Source: Paraburkholderia sp. BL23I1N1
GTDB taxonomy: Bacteria > Pseudomonadota > Gammaproteobacteria > Burkholderiales > Burkholderiaceae
Assembly: GCF_003610295.1 (NCBI RefSeq)
Contig: NZ_RAPV01000001.1
Coordinates: forward strand, 4,588,001 to 4,652,000
Reading direction: 5' to 3'
DNA length: 64,000 nt
The position numbers and the translations under genes are program-made. Shown one piece after another: positions 8,337-17,657 of the stretch. The stretch's first letter is position 1, and every line of letters starts with the position of its first letter. The notes under the pieces were generated by a model, which was not told the DNA's origin, did not search any database, and saw nothing but the letters and a program-made list of their open reading frames with translations.

Positions 8337-9411
8337 CCCGTTGAATGAAGCGGATCGCCTCGCTGTTCCAGTCCACGCCGACCGCCGCGCCTTCCGGCAG
8401 GGGCTCGGTGCCTTCGTTCTGGCAGCACACCAGCACTTCGCCGAGCCGGCTGTCCACGCGATACAGCCACTGGCTGCCGAGGAAGAAGCGGCTCGTCACG
8501 GTGGCCGCCAGACGTCCCGTGTGCGGCGCGCACAGGCGCAGCTTTTCCGGACGAATGCACAACGTGACCGCGTCGCCCACGCCGATCACACGCTCGCGCA
8601 GGGGCAGTTGCGCGGTATGGCCGGTTTCGGCGAGGTCGTGTCCGAGGTCGATGCGGATCGCGTCGCCGTCGCGCGCCACCACCTTGCCGGCCAGCATGTT
8701 CGCCTTGCCGATGAACTGCGAGACGAATCGGTTTTCAGGCCGTTCGTACGCTGCGTAGGGCGTGTCGATTTGCGTGATGCGGCCGGCTTCCATTACCACC
8801 ACCCGGTCGCTGATCGAGAGCGCTTCCGACTGGTCGTGCGTGACCATGATGGTGGTCGTGCCGATCTTGCGTTGGATGGCGCGCAGTTCGAACTGCATGT
8901 CTTCGCGCAGCTTGGCGTCGAGATTCGACATCGGTTCGTCGAGCAGCAGCACGGGCGGCGCGATCACGATCGCGCGGGCGAGCGCCACACGCTGCCGCTG
9001 ACCGCCGGACAACTCGCGCGGAAAGCGATGCGCGAGCGTATCGAGCCGCACCAGTGCCAGCGCTTCGCGCACGCGCTCCTTGCGCTCGGCCTTGTCGACG
9101 TTGCGCATTTCCAGTCCAAAACCGACGTTGTCCGCGACGCTCATATGCGGAAACAGCGCGTAGCTCTGGAACACGATGCCCAGGCCGCGCTTATTCGGCT
9201 TCATGTGTGTGATGTCACGGCCGTCGAGCGTGATCCGTCCGCGCGTCGTTTCGACAAAGCCCGCGATCATCTGCAACGTGGTGGTCTTGCCGCAGCCGGA
9301 CGGCCCGAGCAGCGAAACGAACTCGCCTTTTTCAACCGACAGGTTCACGTCCGCGACTGCCTGCAGATCGCCGAACGATTTCGCTACGTCGGTGAGTGTG
9401 AGGAACGACAT
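8320..9411 (-). CDS. ABC transporter ATP-binding protein (PotA-type)
   Basis: A 363-residue ATPase with Walker A GPSGCGKT (36-43), Q-loop Gln82, signature LSGGQ (134-138), Walker B LLLDEP (155-160), and a C-terminal TOBE-like domain from about residue 270, as in PotA and FbpC. It is the first gene of the seven-gene minus-strand operon and faces the divergent IclR gene across a 303-bp gap. The operon order ATPase, permease, permease, Fe-S, FAD-Fe-S, FAD, binding protein implies uptake and immediate oxidation of one substrate. Confidence 0.9.
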   Translation of the reverse strand: MSFLTLTDVAKSFGDLQAVADVNLSVEKGEFVSLLGPSGCGKTTTLQMIAGFVETTRGRITLDGRDITHMKPNKRGLGIVFQSYALFPHMSVADNVGFGLEMRNVDKAERKERVREALALVRLDTLAHRFPRELSGGQRQRVALARAIVIAPPVLLLDEPMSNLDAKLREDMQFELRAIQRKIGTTTIMVTHDQSEALSISDRVVVMEAGRITQIDTPYAAYERPENRFVSQFIGKANMLAGKVVARDGDAIRIDLGHDLAETGHTAQLPLRERVIGVGDAVTLCIRPEKLRLCAPHTGRLAATVTSRFFLGSQWLYRVDSRLGEVLVCCQNEGTEPLPEGAAVGVDWNSEAIRFIQRDADHG

Positions 9412-9714
9412 GATCTGGCCTCTGGATGGGTCGACACCGGTTCAATCGGCAACTGCCTCGATGGAGCCGACTCTATCCAGCCAAATTGCATGGCGTCAAT
9501 TTCAAATTCCGTTTGCCGGTATAAGATTTGAAAAAATTCCGCTGAATGGAAGATATTCAACGGAACCGGCTCCCACTGTTCCGCTGCATGGTCTCCGGAA
9601 AATCCCTATGAATCAGGCCGAAGCGCGAATGGAACGGGTGTCCTGGGAATATTCCATTCAGGGATAAAAGACTCTATAGTGTTCCGGTCAATGAAATAAT
9701 TCGGAGCGCTGGAG
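9412..9714. promoter_or_regulatory. Divergent promoter region with repeated TTCCG/CGGAA half-sites, candidate IclR operators
   Basis: This gap separates the ABC/oxidoreductase operon from the IclR gene. It holds an 11-bp inverted repeat with one mismatch (TTCCGCTGAAT at 9537-9547, ATTCAACGGAA at 9555-9565), a second TTCCG/CGGAA pair at 9579-9583 and 9596-9600, a perfect GGAATATTCC palindrome at 9646-9655, and another TTCCG at 9682-9686. IclR proteins typically bind such GGAA/TTCC dyads, so operator function is inferred. A TATAGT at 9675-9680 could be a -10 box for the regulator. Confidence 0.5.
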
Positions 9715-10593
9715 ATGAATGCTGCCGCCAAACGAGATGCCGATCCCGCACTGGCCGAAACGGGTAGCGCACCCGGACCCGGGATGCTGGAGCGCGCCTT
9801 CTCTGTGATCCGCGCGTTATCGGAAGCGCAGCCTGACGGCGGCCGCGTCACCCGTCTCGCGAAAGCGGTGGGGCTGACGCAAGGCACGGTGCACCGCATT
9901 CTTCATGCACTGATCGCGGAAGGCATTGTTGAACAGGACGAAAATTCGAAGCTGTATCGGCTGAGTGTCGATTTCTTTGCGCTCGCGGCGCAGGCCGGCA
10001 ATCCGAGCGGCATGCGCACCCTGTGCCGTCCCGCGTTGCTGCGCTTGTGCGCGAGTCTCGGCGACACGATTTTTCTGCTGGTTAAAAGCAGCTTCGACGC
10101 GGTGTGTCTCGACATTTGCGAAGGGCCGTTTCCGATTCGCTCTTTCACTGGCGATATCGGCGGGCGCGTGGCCTTGGGTGTCGGTCAGGGGAGTCTGGCG
10201 ATTCTCGCGTTCCTGCCTGAAGCGGAACGTGAAGAGATTATTCGCTTTAACGTGCCGCGTATTCGTGGCTATGGCGTGCTCGACGAAGTGTATTTGCGCA
10301 CCGAGATCGAACGCGTGCGCCAACTCGGTTACGCGGGCCGCAATAGCGGGGTGCTCGACGGCATGGCGGGCGTGGCCGTGCCGATTCTGGACCGTACCGG
10401 CGTGGCGGTGGCGGCGCTGAGCGTCGGCACCCTGGCGGCGCGTCTCGGCGACGATCGCCTGCCGATGGTTGTTGAATTGCTGCGCCGCCAGGCGGATGCG
10501 ATCGGGCCGCAAACCAATCCCTTCGATGTCGCGTTGCGCCGGCCGATGCATGGCTTGTCGCGTGCGATGACTACTGAGCGGATTGGCGGATAG
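9715..10593 (+). CDS. IclR family transcriptional regulator
   Basis: A 292-residue protein. After a variable 20-residue N-terminus comes the winged helix-turn-helix (about 21-83, with VTRLAKAVGLTQGTVHRILHAL), then the IclR effector domain (about 90-270, with SFTGDIGGRVALGVGQG and VAVPILDRTG). It is transcribed away from the transporter/oxidoreductase operon, the usual arrangement for an IclR regulator of a catabolic operon. The effector is probably the imported substrate or its oxidation product (inference). A terminator follows within 20 bp. Confidence 0.9.
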   Translation: MNAAAKRDADPALAETGSAPGPGMLERAFSVIRALSEAQPDGGRVTRLAKAVGLTQGTVHRILHALIAEGIVEQDENSKLYRLSVDFFALAAQAGNPSGMRTLCRPALLRLCASLGDTIFLLVKSSFDAVCLDICEGPFPIRSFTGDIGGRVALGVGQGSLAILAFLPEAEREEIIRFNVPRIRGYGVLDEVYLRTEIERVRQLGYAGRNSGVLDGMAGVAVPILDRTGVAVAALSVGTLAARLGDDRLPMVVELLRRQADAIGPQTNPFDVALRRPMHGLSRAMTTERIGG

Positions 10594-10606
10594 GTTGAAG
10601 CGAGAA

Positions 10607-10648
10607 GGGCGTCACGTTGAGCAAGAAGGTGACGCCCGTTTCGTTTTT
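10607..10648 (+). terminator. Rho-independent terminator after the IclR gene
   Basis: Perfect 9-bp arms GGGCGTCAC (10607-10615) and GTGACGCCC (10629-10637) enclose a 13-base loop and are followed by GTTTCGTTTTT. Confidence 0.8.
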
Positions 10649-11008
10649 CAAGGTGGAGAGACGGTCTGCTCACTTCCCTTATTTAATAAGGCTTTCAAGC
10701 TGATACATAAAAAAAGTACCCGCGAAAATACCCGGCATTTTCGAGCGCTGTGCAGCGCAGCTGTGCAAGTACTCCGCGCCGCCTATTGCAACCGAATCAC
10801 GTCCGGCTGGGGCTAAGCGCATGCAGACACGGAGACAAGCGACCGTTCGCACCGAGGTATTCCTGCGCTGCTATTGTCTTCCCGGATGACCTATCCAGTC
10901 GCTCGCCCCTCGGCTCTGGAACGTTTCGCGCGCAAAAAATATCCCTCGCCACCCTCTCCTCCGGTCGATTTTGTGTCCTGGGGTAAACATATGAAGTAAG
11001 GGTCGCTT
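10649..11008. other. Intergenic stretch between the IclR terminator and the OprD remnant
   Basis: About 360 bp without a convincing reading frame, hairpin or promoter. It lies where the missing C-terminal half of the OprD porin would be expected, so it may be the product of the deletion that truncated that gene. Confidence 0.5.
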
Positions 11009-11784
11009 TCAACCTTGTTTCAAAACCAGATTTGGCCAATTGTTGAAGTTTTTAAAGAGGGGGAACGCGCGGTTGTCATGCGGTTCGAGGAACGGGTTGG
11101 TGACGGTCTGCAGACCGTACTTCACGACCGTTTCCGAAATGCGCCCCTTGATGTCAACCATCCCGGGGTAAGCCCACGCGAGCTGTTGCGAGCCGCCGCC
11201 GTCCTTGCCCACGTGCACCATATTGCCGGCGCCGTTGCCGCCGTCGAGCTTGAGCGCGGCGAACAGTGACGCGTCCACGCCGAAGCCGATCGGGCCTTGC
11301 GTGAAACCCGATTCATAGCTGACCTGGGCGCCCTGAACCCACGCGTGACGATAGATCGCGGTCGGCGCCTGGAAGTAGTCGGAGTAGTTGCGGAACTGCA
11401 GGTTGAGAGGGCTATCGGCAATAAAGCCCTTGCTCGCCGCCTGGCTCGATGGCGGCGTGGGCGGCGTGACGGTCTGGTCGGCTTCCGCGTTGACGACGGC
11501 GTTGGTGGTGTCGGGTTGATCGTTGCGCACCTGGCCGCCCTGTTCCGCCCTGCGCTTGTCAGGTGTGCTGACCTGCGAAGCTGACGAAGCTTGCGAACGC
11601 TGCGTTGGAGACGACAACGTTTGCGCGAGTGTTTGAGTTTTTGTCGTGTCGGAGGTGGGCTCCAATACGACGTCATCGGCGTAGGCACTCGCGCCGAGGG
11701 TTACCGCGGGCAGCGTGAAGGCGCAGTAAAAGAAGGTGGCTGCATGAGTTTTTTTGACCGCTTTTTTGTTCGGCTATCTTTCAT
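11009..11784 (-). pseudogene. OprD-family porin remnant: 5' frameshift and missing C-terminal half
   Basis: The frame ending at 11009 encodes an OprD-type N-terminal barrel: LNLQFRNYSDYFQA, QGAQVSYESGFTQGPIGFG, VDASLFAALKLDGGNG and PGMVDIKGRISETVVKYG. It stops after roughly 230 residues where the family has about 420-450. A good signal peptide (ATFFYCAFTLPAVTLGASAYA) is encoded immediately upstream in this frame, but the only plausible ATG (11784) is in another frame. Adding one A to the A7 tract (T7 on the plus strand, 11749-11755) would join them. Frameshift plus truncation argue for a pseudogene; a sequencing error could explain only the frameshift. Confidence 0.8.
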
Positions 11785-11937
11785 CGTATACGTCTCTGTA
11801 ATTTTTTTGGTGAGTCTTTGGCTGACGGTTAGTCAGTCCACGCTTATCGCTCGTCCCACTTGTAGCAGGACGAACGAATCCAGCGGCGCGACCTCCCGCC
11901 GCGCCGGAGAATGCGGTTTGAATTTCTGGGCTGTTTT

Positions 11938-12993
11938 TTAGCGATCGGCTACCAGGGGCACTTCCTCCGAGGCGCCGTTCACGCGAATGCACGCAACACG
12001 TGTCGCGCTCGCACCGTGCGTGACGGGCTGCGGAATCTCGCTGGCGCAGGCCTCGATCGCATCCGGGCAGCGCGTGCGAAACGCGCAACCGGAGGGTGGG
12101 CTGAGCGGCGACGCAATCTCGCCGCGCAACAGCAGATGACGGCGTGCGCGTTCAACCACCGGATCGGGCACCGGCACCGCCGACAGCAACGCACGCGTAT
12201 AAGGATGACGCGGCATGCCATACACGTCGCGTTTGTCGCCGAACTCCATCACGCGTCCCAGATACATCACCAGCACGCGGTGGCTGATCGCCTTGACGAC
12301 CGCGAGATCGTGCGCGACGAACAGCAGGGACAGCGACAACTCGCGCTGAAGATCGCGCAACAGGTTGACGATTTGCGCCTGGATCGAGACGTCGAGCGCG
12401 GACACCGGCTCGTCGCAGATCACCAGTTGCGGTTCGCCGATCAACGCGCGCGCAATGCCGACGCGCTGACACTGGCCGCCGGAAAACTCATGCGGATAGC
12501 GGCGCAGATGCTGCGCATTGAGGCCGACGCGTTCGAGCATGGTCAGCACCCGCCGTTGCACGTCGGTGCGGGCAATATCCTGGCCATGCGTAAGCAAGGG
12601 TTCGGCGACGATCTGTTCGATCGTCATGCGCGGATCGAGCGAGGCGAGCGGGTCCTGGAAAATCATCTGCACGTCGCGGCGCAAGCGTGAGGTATCACGG
12701 CGCGCATCCGGCAGCACGGTTTCCTTGTCGAGCCAGCGCACGCTGCCGCTCGCCACCGGCGCGAGACCGATGATCGCGCGCGCGAGCGTGGACTTGCCGC
12801 AACCCGATTCGCCGACGAGGCCCACGGTTTCGCCGCGCCGCACGCTGAATGACACGCCATCCACCGCGCGCAGCGTGCTTTTGCCGGACCACGGAAAGCC
12901 GCCCTTCGGCACGGCGAATTGCACCTTGAGATTGTCGACCGTCAACAGCGTTACTGGACCTTGATCTTGGCTTGCAATGGAAGTGGCGTTCAT
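11938..12993 (-). CDS. oppF: Oligopeptide ABC transporter ATP-binding protein OppF/DppF-type
   Basis: A 351-residue ATPase with Walker [11 protein letters not shown]-loop [12 protein letters not shown], signature [14 protein letters not shown] and Walker [13 protein letters not shown]. The C-terminal oligopeptide/dipeptide transporter extension has the Cys cluster C-x5-C-x7-C found in this class. The start at 12993 (MNATSIASQ) overlaps the OppD stop by ATGA, which rejects a longer upstream extension. It is the last gene of the opp operon and energises uptake with OppD. Confidence 0.9.
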   Translation of the reverse strand: MNATSIASQDQGPVTLLTVDNLKVQFAVPKGGFPWSGKSTLRAVDGVSFSVRRGETVGLVGESGCGKSTLARAIIGLAPVASGSVRWLDKETVLPDARRDTSRLRRDVQMIFQDPLASLDPRMTIEQIVAEPLLTHGQDIARTDVQRRVLTMLERVGLNAQHLRRYPHEFSGGQCQRVGIARALIGEPQLVICDEPVSALDVSIQAQIVNLLRDLQRELSLSLLFVAHDLAVVKAISHRVLVMYLGRVMEFGDKRDVYGMPRHPYTRALLSAVPVPDPVVERARRHLLLRGEIASPLSPPSGCAFRTRCPDAIEACASEIPQPVTHGASATRVACIRVNGASEEVPLVADR

Positions 12994-13985
12994 ACGTGTT
13001 GTACCTCCATGATGTCCTGCACTGGCCGGTGGCAAGCGCGCAATGCGCCCGCAGCCGTAGGCGACGCCACGAGCGCAGGCCGTGACGCGCGGCACCGCTC
13101 GCTGCAATACGCGCAGCGCGGCGCGAATGCGCAACCCTCGCCGACTTCGCCGGGCAACGGCGGATTGCCGGGAATGGTTTGCAGCGGACGGTCATCGTCG
13201 TCAGTCAGGCGCGGCAGCGCGTTCAAGAGGCCGATCGTGTACGGATGCGTCGGCGCGGCGAACAGCGTCGCGGCGTTCGCCTGCTCAACGGTCTGTCCGG
13301 CGTACATCACCATCACGTCGTCGCACAATCCGGCCACGACGCCCATGTCGTGCGTGATCAGAATGATCGCGGTGCCGCGTTCGCGGTTCAGCTCGCGCAG
13401 CAACTCGATGATCTGCGCCTGCACGGTCACGTCGAGCGCGGTGGTCGGCTCGTCGGCGATCAGGATTTCCGGCTCGGAGAGGAGGGCCATTGCGATCATC
13501 ACGCGCTGCCGCATGCCGCCGGAAAACTCGTGCGGATACATGTTGATGCGCCGCGCGGCATCGGGAATACGCACCGTTTCGAGCGTTTCGATCGCGCGGC
13601 GGCGCGCTTCGCGGCGCGACATCTTGCGATGCAGTTGCAGCGTCTCGGTCATCTGCCGTTCGATTGTGAGGAACGGGTTGAGCGAGGTCATCGGGTCCTG
13701 AAAGATCATGCCGATGCGGTCGCCGCGAATCCTGTTCAGCTCGGCTTCGTTCATCGTCAGCAGGTTTTCGCCGCGATAGGTCGCAGTACCCGATACCTTG
13801 CCGTTGCCGGCCAGCAGGCCGAGCAGCGCCATGACCGTCTGGCTTTTGCCCGAGCCCGATTCACCGACAATGCCGAGCGTGCGGCCCGCTTCGAGCGAAA
13901 ACGACACGCGCTGCACCGCGTCGACGGGTGCGCCCTCGCGGCGCGTGAAGCGCACGCTCAGGTCTTTGACTTCGAGTAGCGGCAT
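12990..13985 (-). CDS. oppD: Oligopeptide ABC transporter ATP-binding protein OppD/DppD-type
   Basis: A 331-residue ATPase with Walker A GESGSGKSQ, Q-loop FQDPMTSLNPFL, signature FSGGMRQRVMIAMAL and Walker B ILIADEPTTALDVT, plus the C-terminal peptide-transporter segment with the Cys motif CAFAPRCAYCSERC. It follows oppC by one base and overlaps oppF by 4 bp. The pair hydrolyses ATP to drive peptide import through OppBC. Confidence 0.92.
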   Translation of the reverse strand: MPLLEVKDLSVRFTRREGAPVDAVQRVSFSLEAGRTLGIVGESGSGKSQTVMALLGLLAGNGKVSGTATYRGENLLTMNEAELNRIRGDRIGMIFQDPMTSLNPFLTIERQMTETLQLHRKMSRREARRRAIETLETVRIPDAARRINMYPHEFSGGMRQRVMIAMALLSEPEILIADEPTTALDVTVQAQIIELLRELNRERGTAIILITHDMGVVAGLCDDVMVMYAGQTVEQANAATLFAAPTHPYTIGLLNALPRLTDDDDRPLQTIPGNPPLPGEVGEGCAFAPRCAYCSERCRASRPALVASPTAAGALRACHRPVQDIMEVQHV

Positions 13986-13986
13986 G

Positions 13987-14901
13987 TCAGCGGTCCTTCG
14001 GATCGAATGCGTCGCGCAGACCGTCGCCGACGAAATTCACGCAATACAAGGTGACGCACAGCATCACCGCCGGGCACAGCAGCAGCCACGGCATCGATTC
14101 AAGCTTCTGCGCGCCGTCCTGAATCAGCACGCCCCAGCTCGTCATGGGTTCCTGCACGCCGAGGCCGAGGAACGACAGCACGGATTCGGTCAGCACGATG
14201 TTGGGCACCGTCACGCTGGCATACACCACCACCACGCCGAGCAGATTCGGCACGATATGGCGCGCGATGATCGACGGCGAACTCACGCCGATTGCCCGGG
14301 CGGCGTCGATAAATTCCCGCGAGCGCAGCGACAGCGTCTGGCCGCGCACCACGCGCGCCATGTCGAGCCACGAGAACGCGCTGATGGTCAGCACCACCAG
14401 GTAGAACGCGCGGCCGAACATCGTCATCATCAGGATCGCGATCAGCATGTAGGGGATCGCGTACATCATGTCGACGATGCGCATCATCACCGCATCGACA
14501 CGGCCGCCCAGATAGCCCGCGGTGGCACCATACGCCACGCCGATCAGCCCCGACACGAGCGTGCCGAGCAGACCCACTTCCAGCGACACACGCCCGCCTT
14601 GCAGCGTACGCGCGAGCAGGTCGCGGCCGAGTTCGTCGGTGCCGAACCAGTGCATGTTTTGCAGCGTCGGCGCGAGGCTGATCGCGCTCCAGTCGCTGTC
14701 GATCGGATTGTTCGGCAGAAACCACGGACCGGCCACGCAGGCAATCACGATCAGCAGCAAGACGACAAAGCCGGAAAACGCCGCGCGATTGCGCACGAAG
14801 CGCAGCGCGGCGGTGGCGAGCGGCCCGCGCGAACGCGGCGCCCTTGCGATGGCCGCGAGCGGATCGAGCGCCGCGGCAGTCGATTGAATTGAGCGGGGCA
14901 T
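13987..14901 (-). CDS. oppC: Oligopeptide ABC transporter permease OppC-type
   Basis: A 304-residue permease. It has the OppC N-terminal domain (transmembrane helix at about 43-64, then HWFGTDELGRDLLARTLQGG), followed by the five-helix transport domain with EAA loop EFIDAARAIGVSSPSIIARH. It lies 3 bp after oppB and 1 bp before oppD, so it is part of a tight operon. Confidence 0.92.
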   Translation of the reverse strand: MPRSIQSTAAALDPLAAIARAPRSRGPLATAALRFVRNRAAFSGFVVLLLIVIACVAGPWFLPNNPIDSDWSAISLAPTLQNMHWFGTDELGRDLLARTLQGGRVSLEVGLLGTLVSGLIGVAYGATAGYLGGRVDAVMMRIVDMMYAIPYMLIAILMMTMFGRAFYLVVLTISAFSWLDMARVVRGQTLSLRSREFIDAARAIGVSSPSIIARHIVPNLLGVVVVYASVTVPNIVLTESVLSFLGLGVQEPMTSWGVLIQDGAQKLESMPWLLLCPAVMLCVTLYCVNFVGDGLRDAFDPKDR

Positions 14902-14904
14902 GGA

Positions 14905-15843
14905 TCAGTACCGGATGCGCGGATCGAGCCAGGCGTATGCCAGATCGACCAGCAGATTGAACAGGACGGCGACCGCGGTGGTCAGCACGACGAGGCCGAG
15001 CACGAGCGTGTAGTCGCGGTTGATCGCGCCGTTGACGACCAGTTGCCCGAGGCCGGGCAGGGCGAACACCGACTCGGTGACCACCGCCGCGGTGATCGAC
15101 GAGATGCAGATCGAGCCGAGCAGCGACACCACCGGCATCAGCGCGGGCTTCAACGCATGGCGCAACACGATCGTGCGTCCCGGCAGGCCCTTGGCGCGCG
15201 CGGTGCGGATGAAGTTGCCCGACAGCACTTCGATCATGCTGCCGCGCATTACACGAGCGATCGCGGCGACGTTGATGATGGTGAGCAGTTCGATCGGCAG
15301 CACGCGGTAGCGCCATTCGCCTTCGCCCCAGCCGCCGGCCGGCAGCCAGCCATGGCCTTCGGAGGTCTTCAGCAGGATCGCGAAGATCCACACCAGCACC
15401 GGGCCCAGCACGAACGGCGGCACCACGTTGCCGATATTGCCGAGCACCATCACCAGATGATCGATGAAACGGTCGCGCCGCACGGCGGCCAGCGTGCCGA
15501 GCGTGACGCCGATCACCACCGCGATCGGCACCGATACGCCGCCCACGCCGAGACTCACCGGCAACGCCTTCCACACCAGATCGTTGACCGACCAGTCGGC
15601 GTAGCGGAACGACGGACCGAGGTCGCCGTGCAACAGCGAACCGAGGTAGTGGAAGTACTGCAACCACAGCGGTTCGTCGAGGTGATACTTGGCGTTGAGG
15701 TTCGCGAGCACGGCCGCCGACAGGTGTTTCTCGGTGTCGAACGGGCCGCCCGGGGTGAGGTGCAGCAGCAGATACCACGCGGTGATCACGGCGAGAATCG
15801 TCGGGATCGCCCAGAGCGTGCGGCGCAGCGTATAGGCCAGCAT
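14905..15843 (-). CDS. oppB: Oligopeptide ABC transporter permease OppB-type
   Basis: A 312-residue permease starting MLAYTLRRTLWAIPTILAVI, typical of OppB. It has the periplasmic segment LDEPLWLQYFHYLGSLLHGD and the EAA loop NFIRTARAKGLPGRTIVLRH. It follows the OppA gene by 16 bp. With OppC it forms the membrane pore for peptides delivered by OppA. Confidence 0.92.
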   Translation of the reverse strand: MLAYTLRRTLWAIPTILAVITAWYLLLHLTPGGPFDTEKHLSAAVLANLNAKYHLDEPLWLQYFHYLGSLLHGDLGPSFRYADWSVNDLVWKALPVSLGVGGVSVPIAVVIGVTLGTLAAVRRDRFIDHLVMVLGNIGNVVPPFVLGPVLVWIFAILLKTSEGHGWLPAGGWGEGEWRYRVLPIELLTIINVAAIARVMRGSMIEVLSGNFIRTARAKGLPGRTIVLRHALKPALMPVVSLLGSICISSITAAVVTESVFALPGLGQLVVNGAINRDYTLVLGLVVLTTAVAVLFNLLVDLAYAWLDPRIRY

Positions 15844-15859
15844 GACGGTGCTCCCGCGC

Positions 15860-17476
15860 TTAGTGCTTGATCAGATACATGTCTTGCGTGGCGCGCTGGT
15901 CGACGTAATTGGTCGACGTGTAGCCGCCGACATACGATTTAACCAGGCGGTCAGCCGAATACTGGAAGAGCGATACCAGCGGGTAGTCGTTCATGGCCAG
16001 ATCGTGCGCCTGCGTGAGCAGGGCGGTGCGCTTCGCGTCGTCGAGTTGCTGGTTGCCTTCATCGACCAGTTTGTCGACTTGCGGGTTGCAGTAGCGCTGA
16101 TCGTTCTGCACGCTGTCGCAGCGTATCAGGTCAAAAAATGAATTGGCGTCGTTGTAGTCGACAAACCAGCCGTCGCGCGAGGCCTGCACCTTGCCGTCGT
16201 GGCGCTGCTTGAGCAGGACCTTGTATTCGACGTTTTCGAGCTTGGCGGTCACGCCGAGTTTGGTGCGCCATTCCGACGTGGCAAACAGCGCGACCTTCTT
16301 GTGCAGGTCGTTGGTGTTATAGGTGAGCGTGAAGGTGAGCGGCTTCGCGTCAGAGTAACCGGCTTCCTTCAGCAGGTTGCGCGCGTAGTCGACGCGCTTG
16401 GCCATCGGCCAGCTTGCCCAGTCAGGCGTGAAGACGTTCGCGCCTTCCGTGCCCTTGGCGATCAGGCCGTACATCGGCACCTCGCCGTCGGCCGTCAGAC
16501 GCTTGGTCAGCAGGTCGCGGTCCAGCACCATCGCCAGCGCCTGGCGCACGCGCTTGTCCTTGAATGCCGGGTCTTCGTTGTTCAGGCTGTAATAGTAAGT
16601 GGCGATCTGCAGGCCGGTTTTCAGTTCGGAGCCGAACTGTTTGCTCACCTGCGCATAGATGCCCGACGGAATCGAATACGTGTAGTCGAACTGGCCGGCC
16701 TGATACATGCGCATGGCCGTTTCGTCGTTTTCGATCGGCAAATAGGTCACTTTCGTGATCACGACCTTGCTGGCATTCCAGTACGTGCTGCTTTTGGACG
16801 CGACCAGCCGGTTGCCCGGTTGCCAGTCGGTCAGCGTATAGGGGCCGTTACCGACGAAGTTGCCTGGACGGGTCCAGTCGCCGCCGAATTTGGTGACGGT
16901 CGCGCGATTGACCGGGACCATGGCAGGCATGGCGGTCAGTTGCGGAAAGAAGGCGGCGGGCACTTCGGTGGTGACTTCGAGCGTGTACGGATCGACGGCG
17001 CGCGCGGCGAGACTCGTCAACGGCGCCTTGCCGGCGAGAATAGCCTTGGCGTTCTTCACGAATTCGACCAGCACCGTGTATTTCGACCCGGTCTTCGGAT
17101 CGAGCACGCGTTGCCATGCATAGACGAAGTCAGCGGCCGTGACCGGCTGGCCGTTACTCCAGCGCGCGTCGTGGCGCAGCTTGAAAACCCACGTAGTCGG
17201 CCCGGTGCGCGTCCACGATTGCGCGACGCCCGGCACGATTGCGCCGGCCGCGTCGATGCGCGTCAGACCTTCGAACATGTCGAGCGCGATCGTGTCGCCG
17301 GTCCAGGATTCGATATGCGCGGGGTCGAGCGATTCGGTTTCGGCCGGCACCTGGCGGGTCATCTCCTGGCTGGCGGCGAGCGTAACACCGGGGGGCACCG
17401 TGACGGCGAAGGCGGAAGGCTGAAATGTAAGGACGAGCGCGGTCAGCGCCGTCGCATAGACGAACGGGGTTTTCAT
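15860..17476 (-). CDS. oppA: Oligopeptide ABC transporter periplasmic binding protein OppA-type
   Basis: A 538-residue family-5 solute-binding protein with a Sec signal peptide (MKTPFVYATALTALVLTF, cleavage near AFA-VT). Family segments are ETESLDPAHIES, LFEGL-like MFEGLTRI, AQSWTRTGPTTWVFKLR, GNGPYTLTDWQPG and the C-terminal SYVGGYTSTNYVDQR. It is the first large gene of the opp operon and 180 bp downstream of the XRE-cupin regulator gene. It captures peptides, or possibly muropeptides as MppA does. An 18-codon reading frame lies in its upstream gap. Confidence 0.92.
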   Translation of the reverse strand: MKTPFVYATALTALVLTFQPSAFAVTVPPGVTLAASQEMTRQVPAETESLDPAHIESWTGDTIALDMFEGLTRIDAAGAIVPGVAQSWTRTGPTTWVFKLRHDARWSNGQPVTAADFVYAWQRVLDPKTGSKYTVLVEFVKNAKAILAGKAPLTSLAARAVDPYTLEVTTEVPAAFFPQLTAMPAMVPVNRATVTKFGGDWTRPGNFVGNGPYTLTDWQPGNRLVASKSSTYWNASKVVITKVTYLPIENDETAMRMYQAGQFDYTYSIPSGIYAQVSKQFGSELKTGLQIATYYYSLNNEDPAFKDKRVRQALAMVLDRDLLTKRLTADGEVPMYGLIAKGTEGANVFTPDWASWPMAKRVDYARNLLKEAGYSDAKPLTFTLTYNTNDLHKKVALFATSEWRTKLGVTAKLENVEYKVLLKQRHDGKVQASRDGWFVDYNDANSFFDLIRCDSVQNDQRYCNPQVDKLVDEGNQQLDDAKRTALLTQAHDLAMNDYPLVSLFQYSADRLVKSYVGGYTSTNYVDQRATQDMYLIKH

Positions 17477-17532
17477 CGGTTGAGATCGCAGGAAAGGTCG
17501 AGAGAAGAACGCGCTGGCGCCAGGGCGCCCGG

Positions 17533-17589
17533 TTATCCGCCGTGCCCGGGCCGGGGCGGCCCTTGTTGCCCTTGTTGGTTGCTCGACAT
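17533..17589 (-). CDS. Possible 18-residue leader peptide upstream of oppA
   Basis: An ATG at 17589 preceded by AAGGAAT at good spacing opens an 18-codon frame rich in Gln, Gly and Pro (MSSNQQGQQGPPRPGHGG), ending at TAA 56 bp before oppA. It sits on the coding strand in the gap between the XRE-cupin gene and oppA. It may be translated as a leader or be accidental; no attenuator hairpin with a T-run is evident. Confidence 0.3.
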   Translation of the reverse strand: MSSNQQGQQGPPRPGHGG

Positions 17590-17657
17590 GCAGGATTCCT
17601 TACATTTCGTAATGCAGGCAAACCCTGGCCGAATCAACCGGAAAAGGTGCCTGCTTT

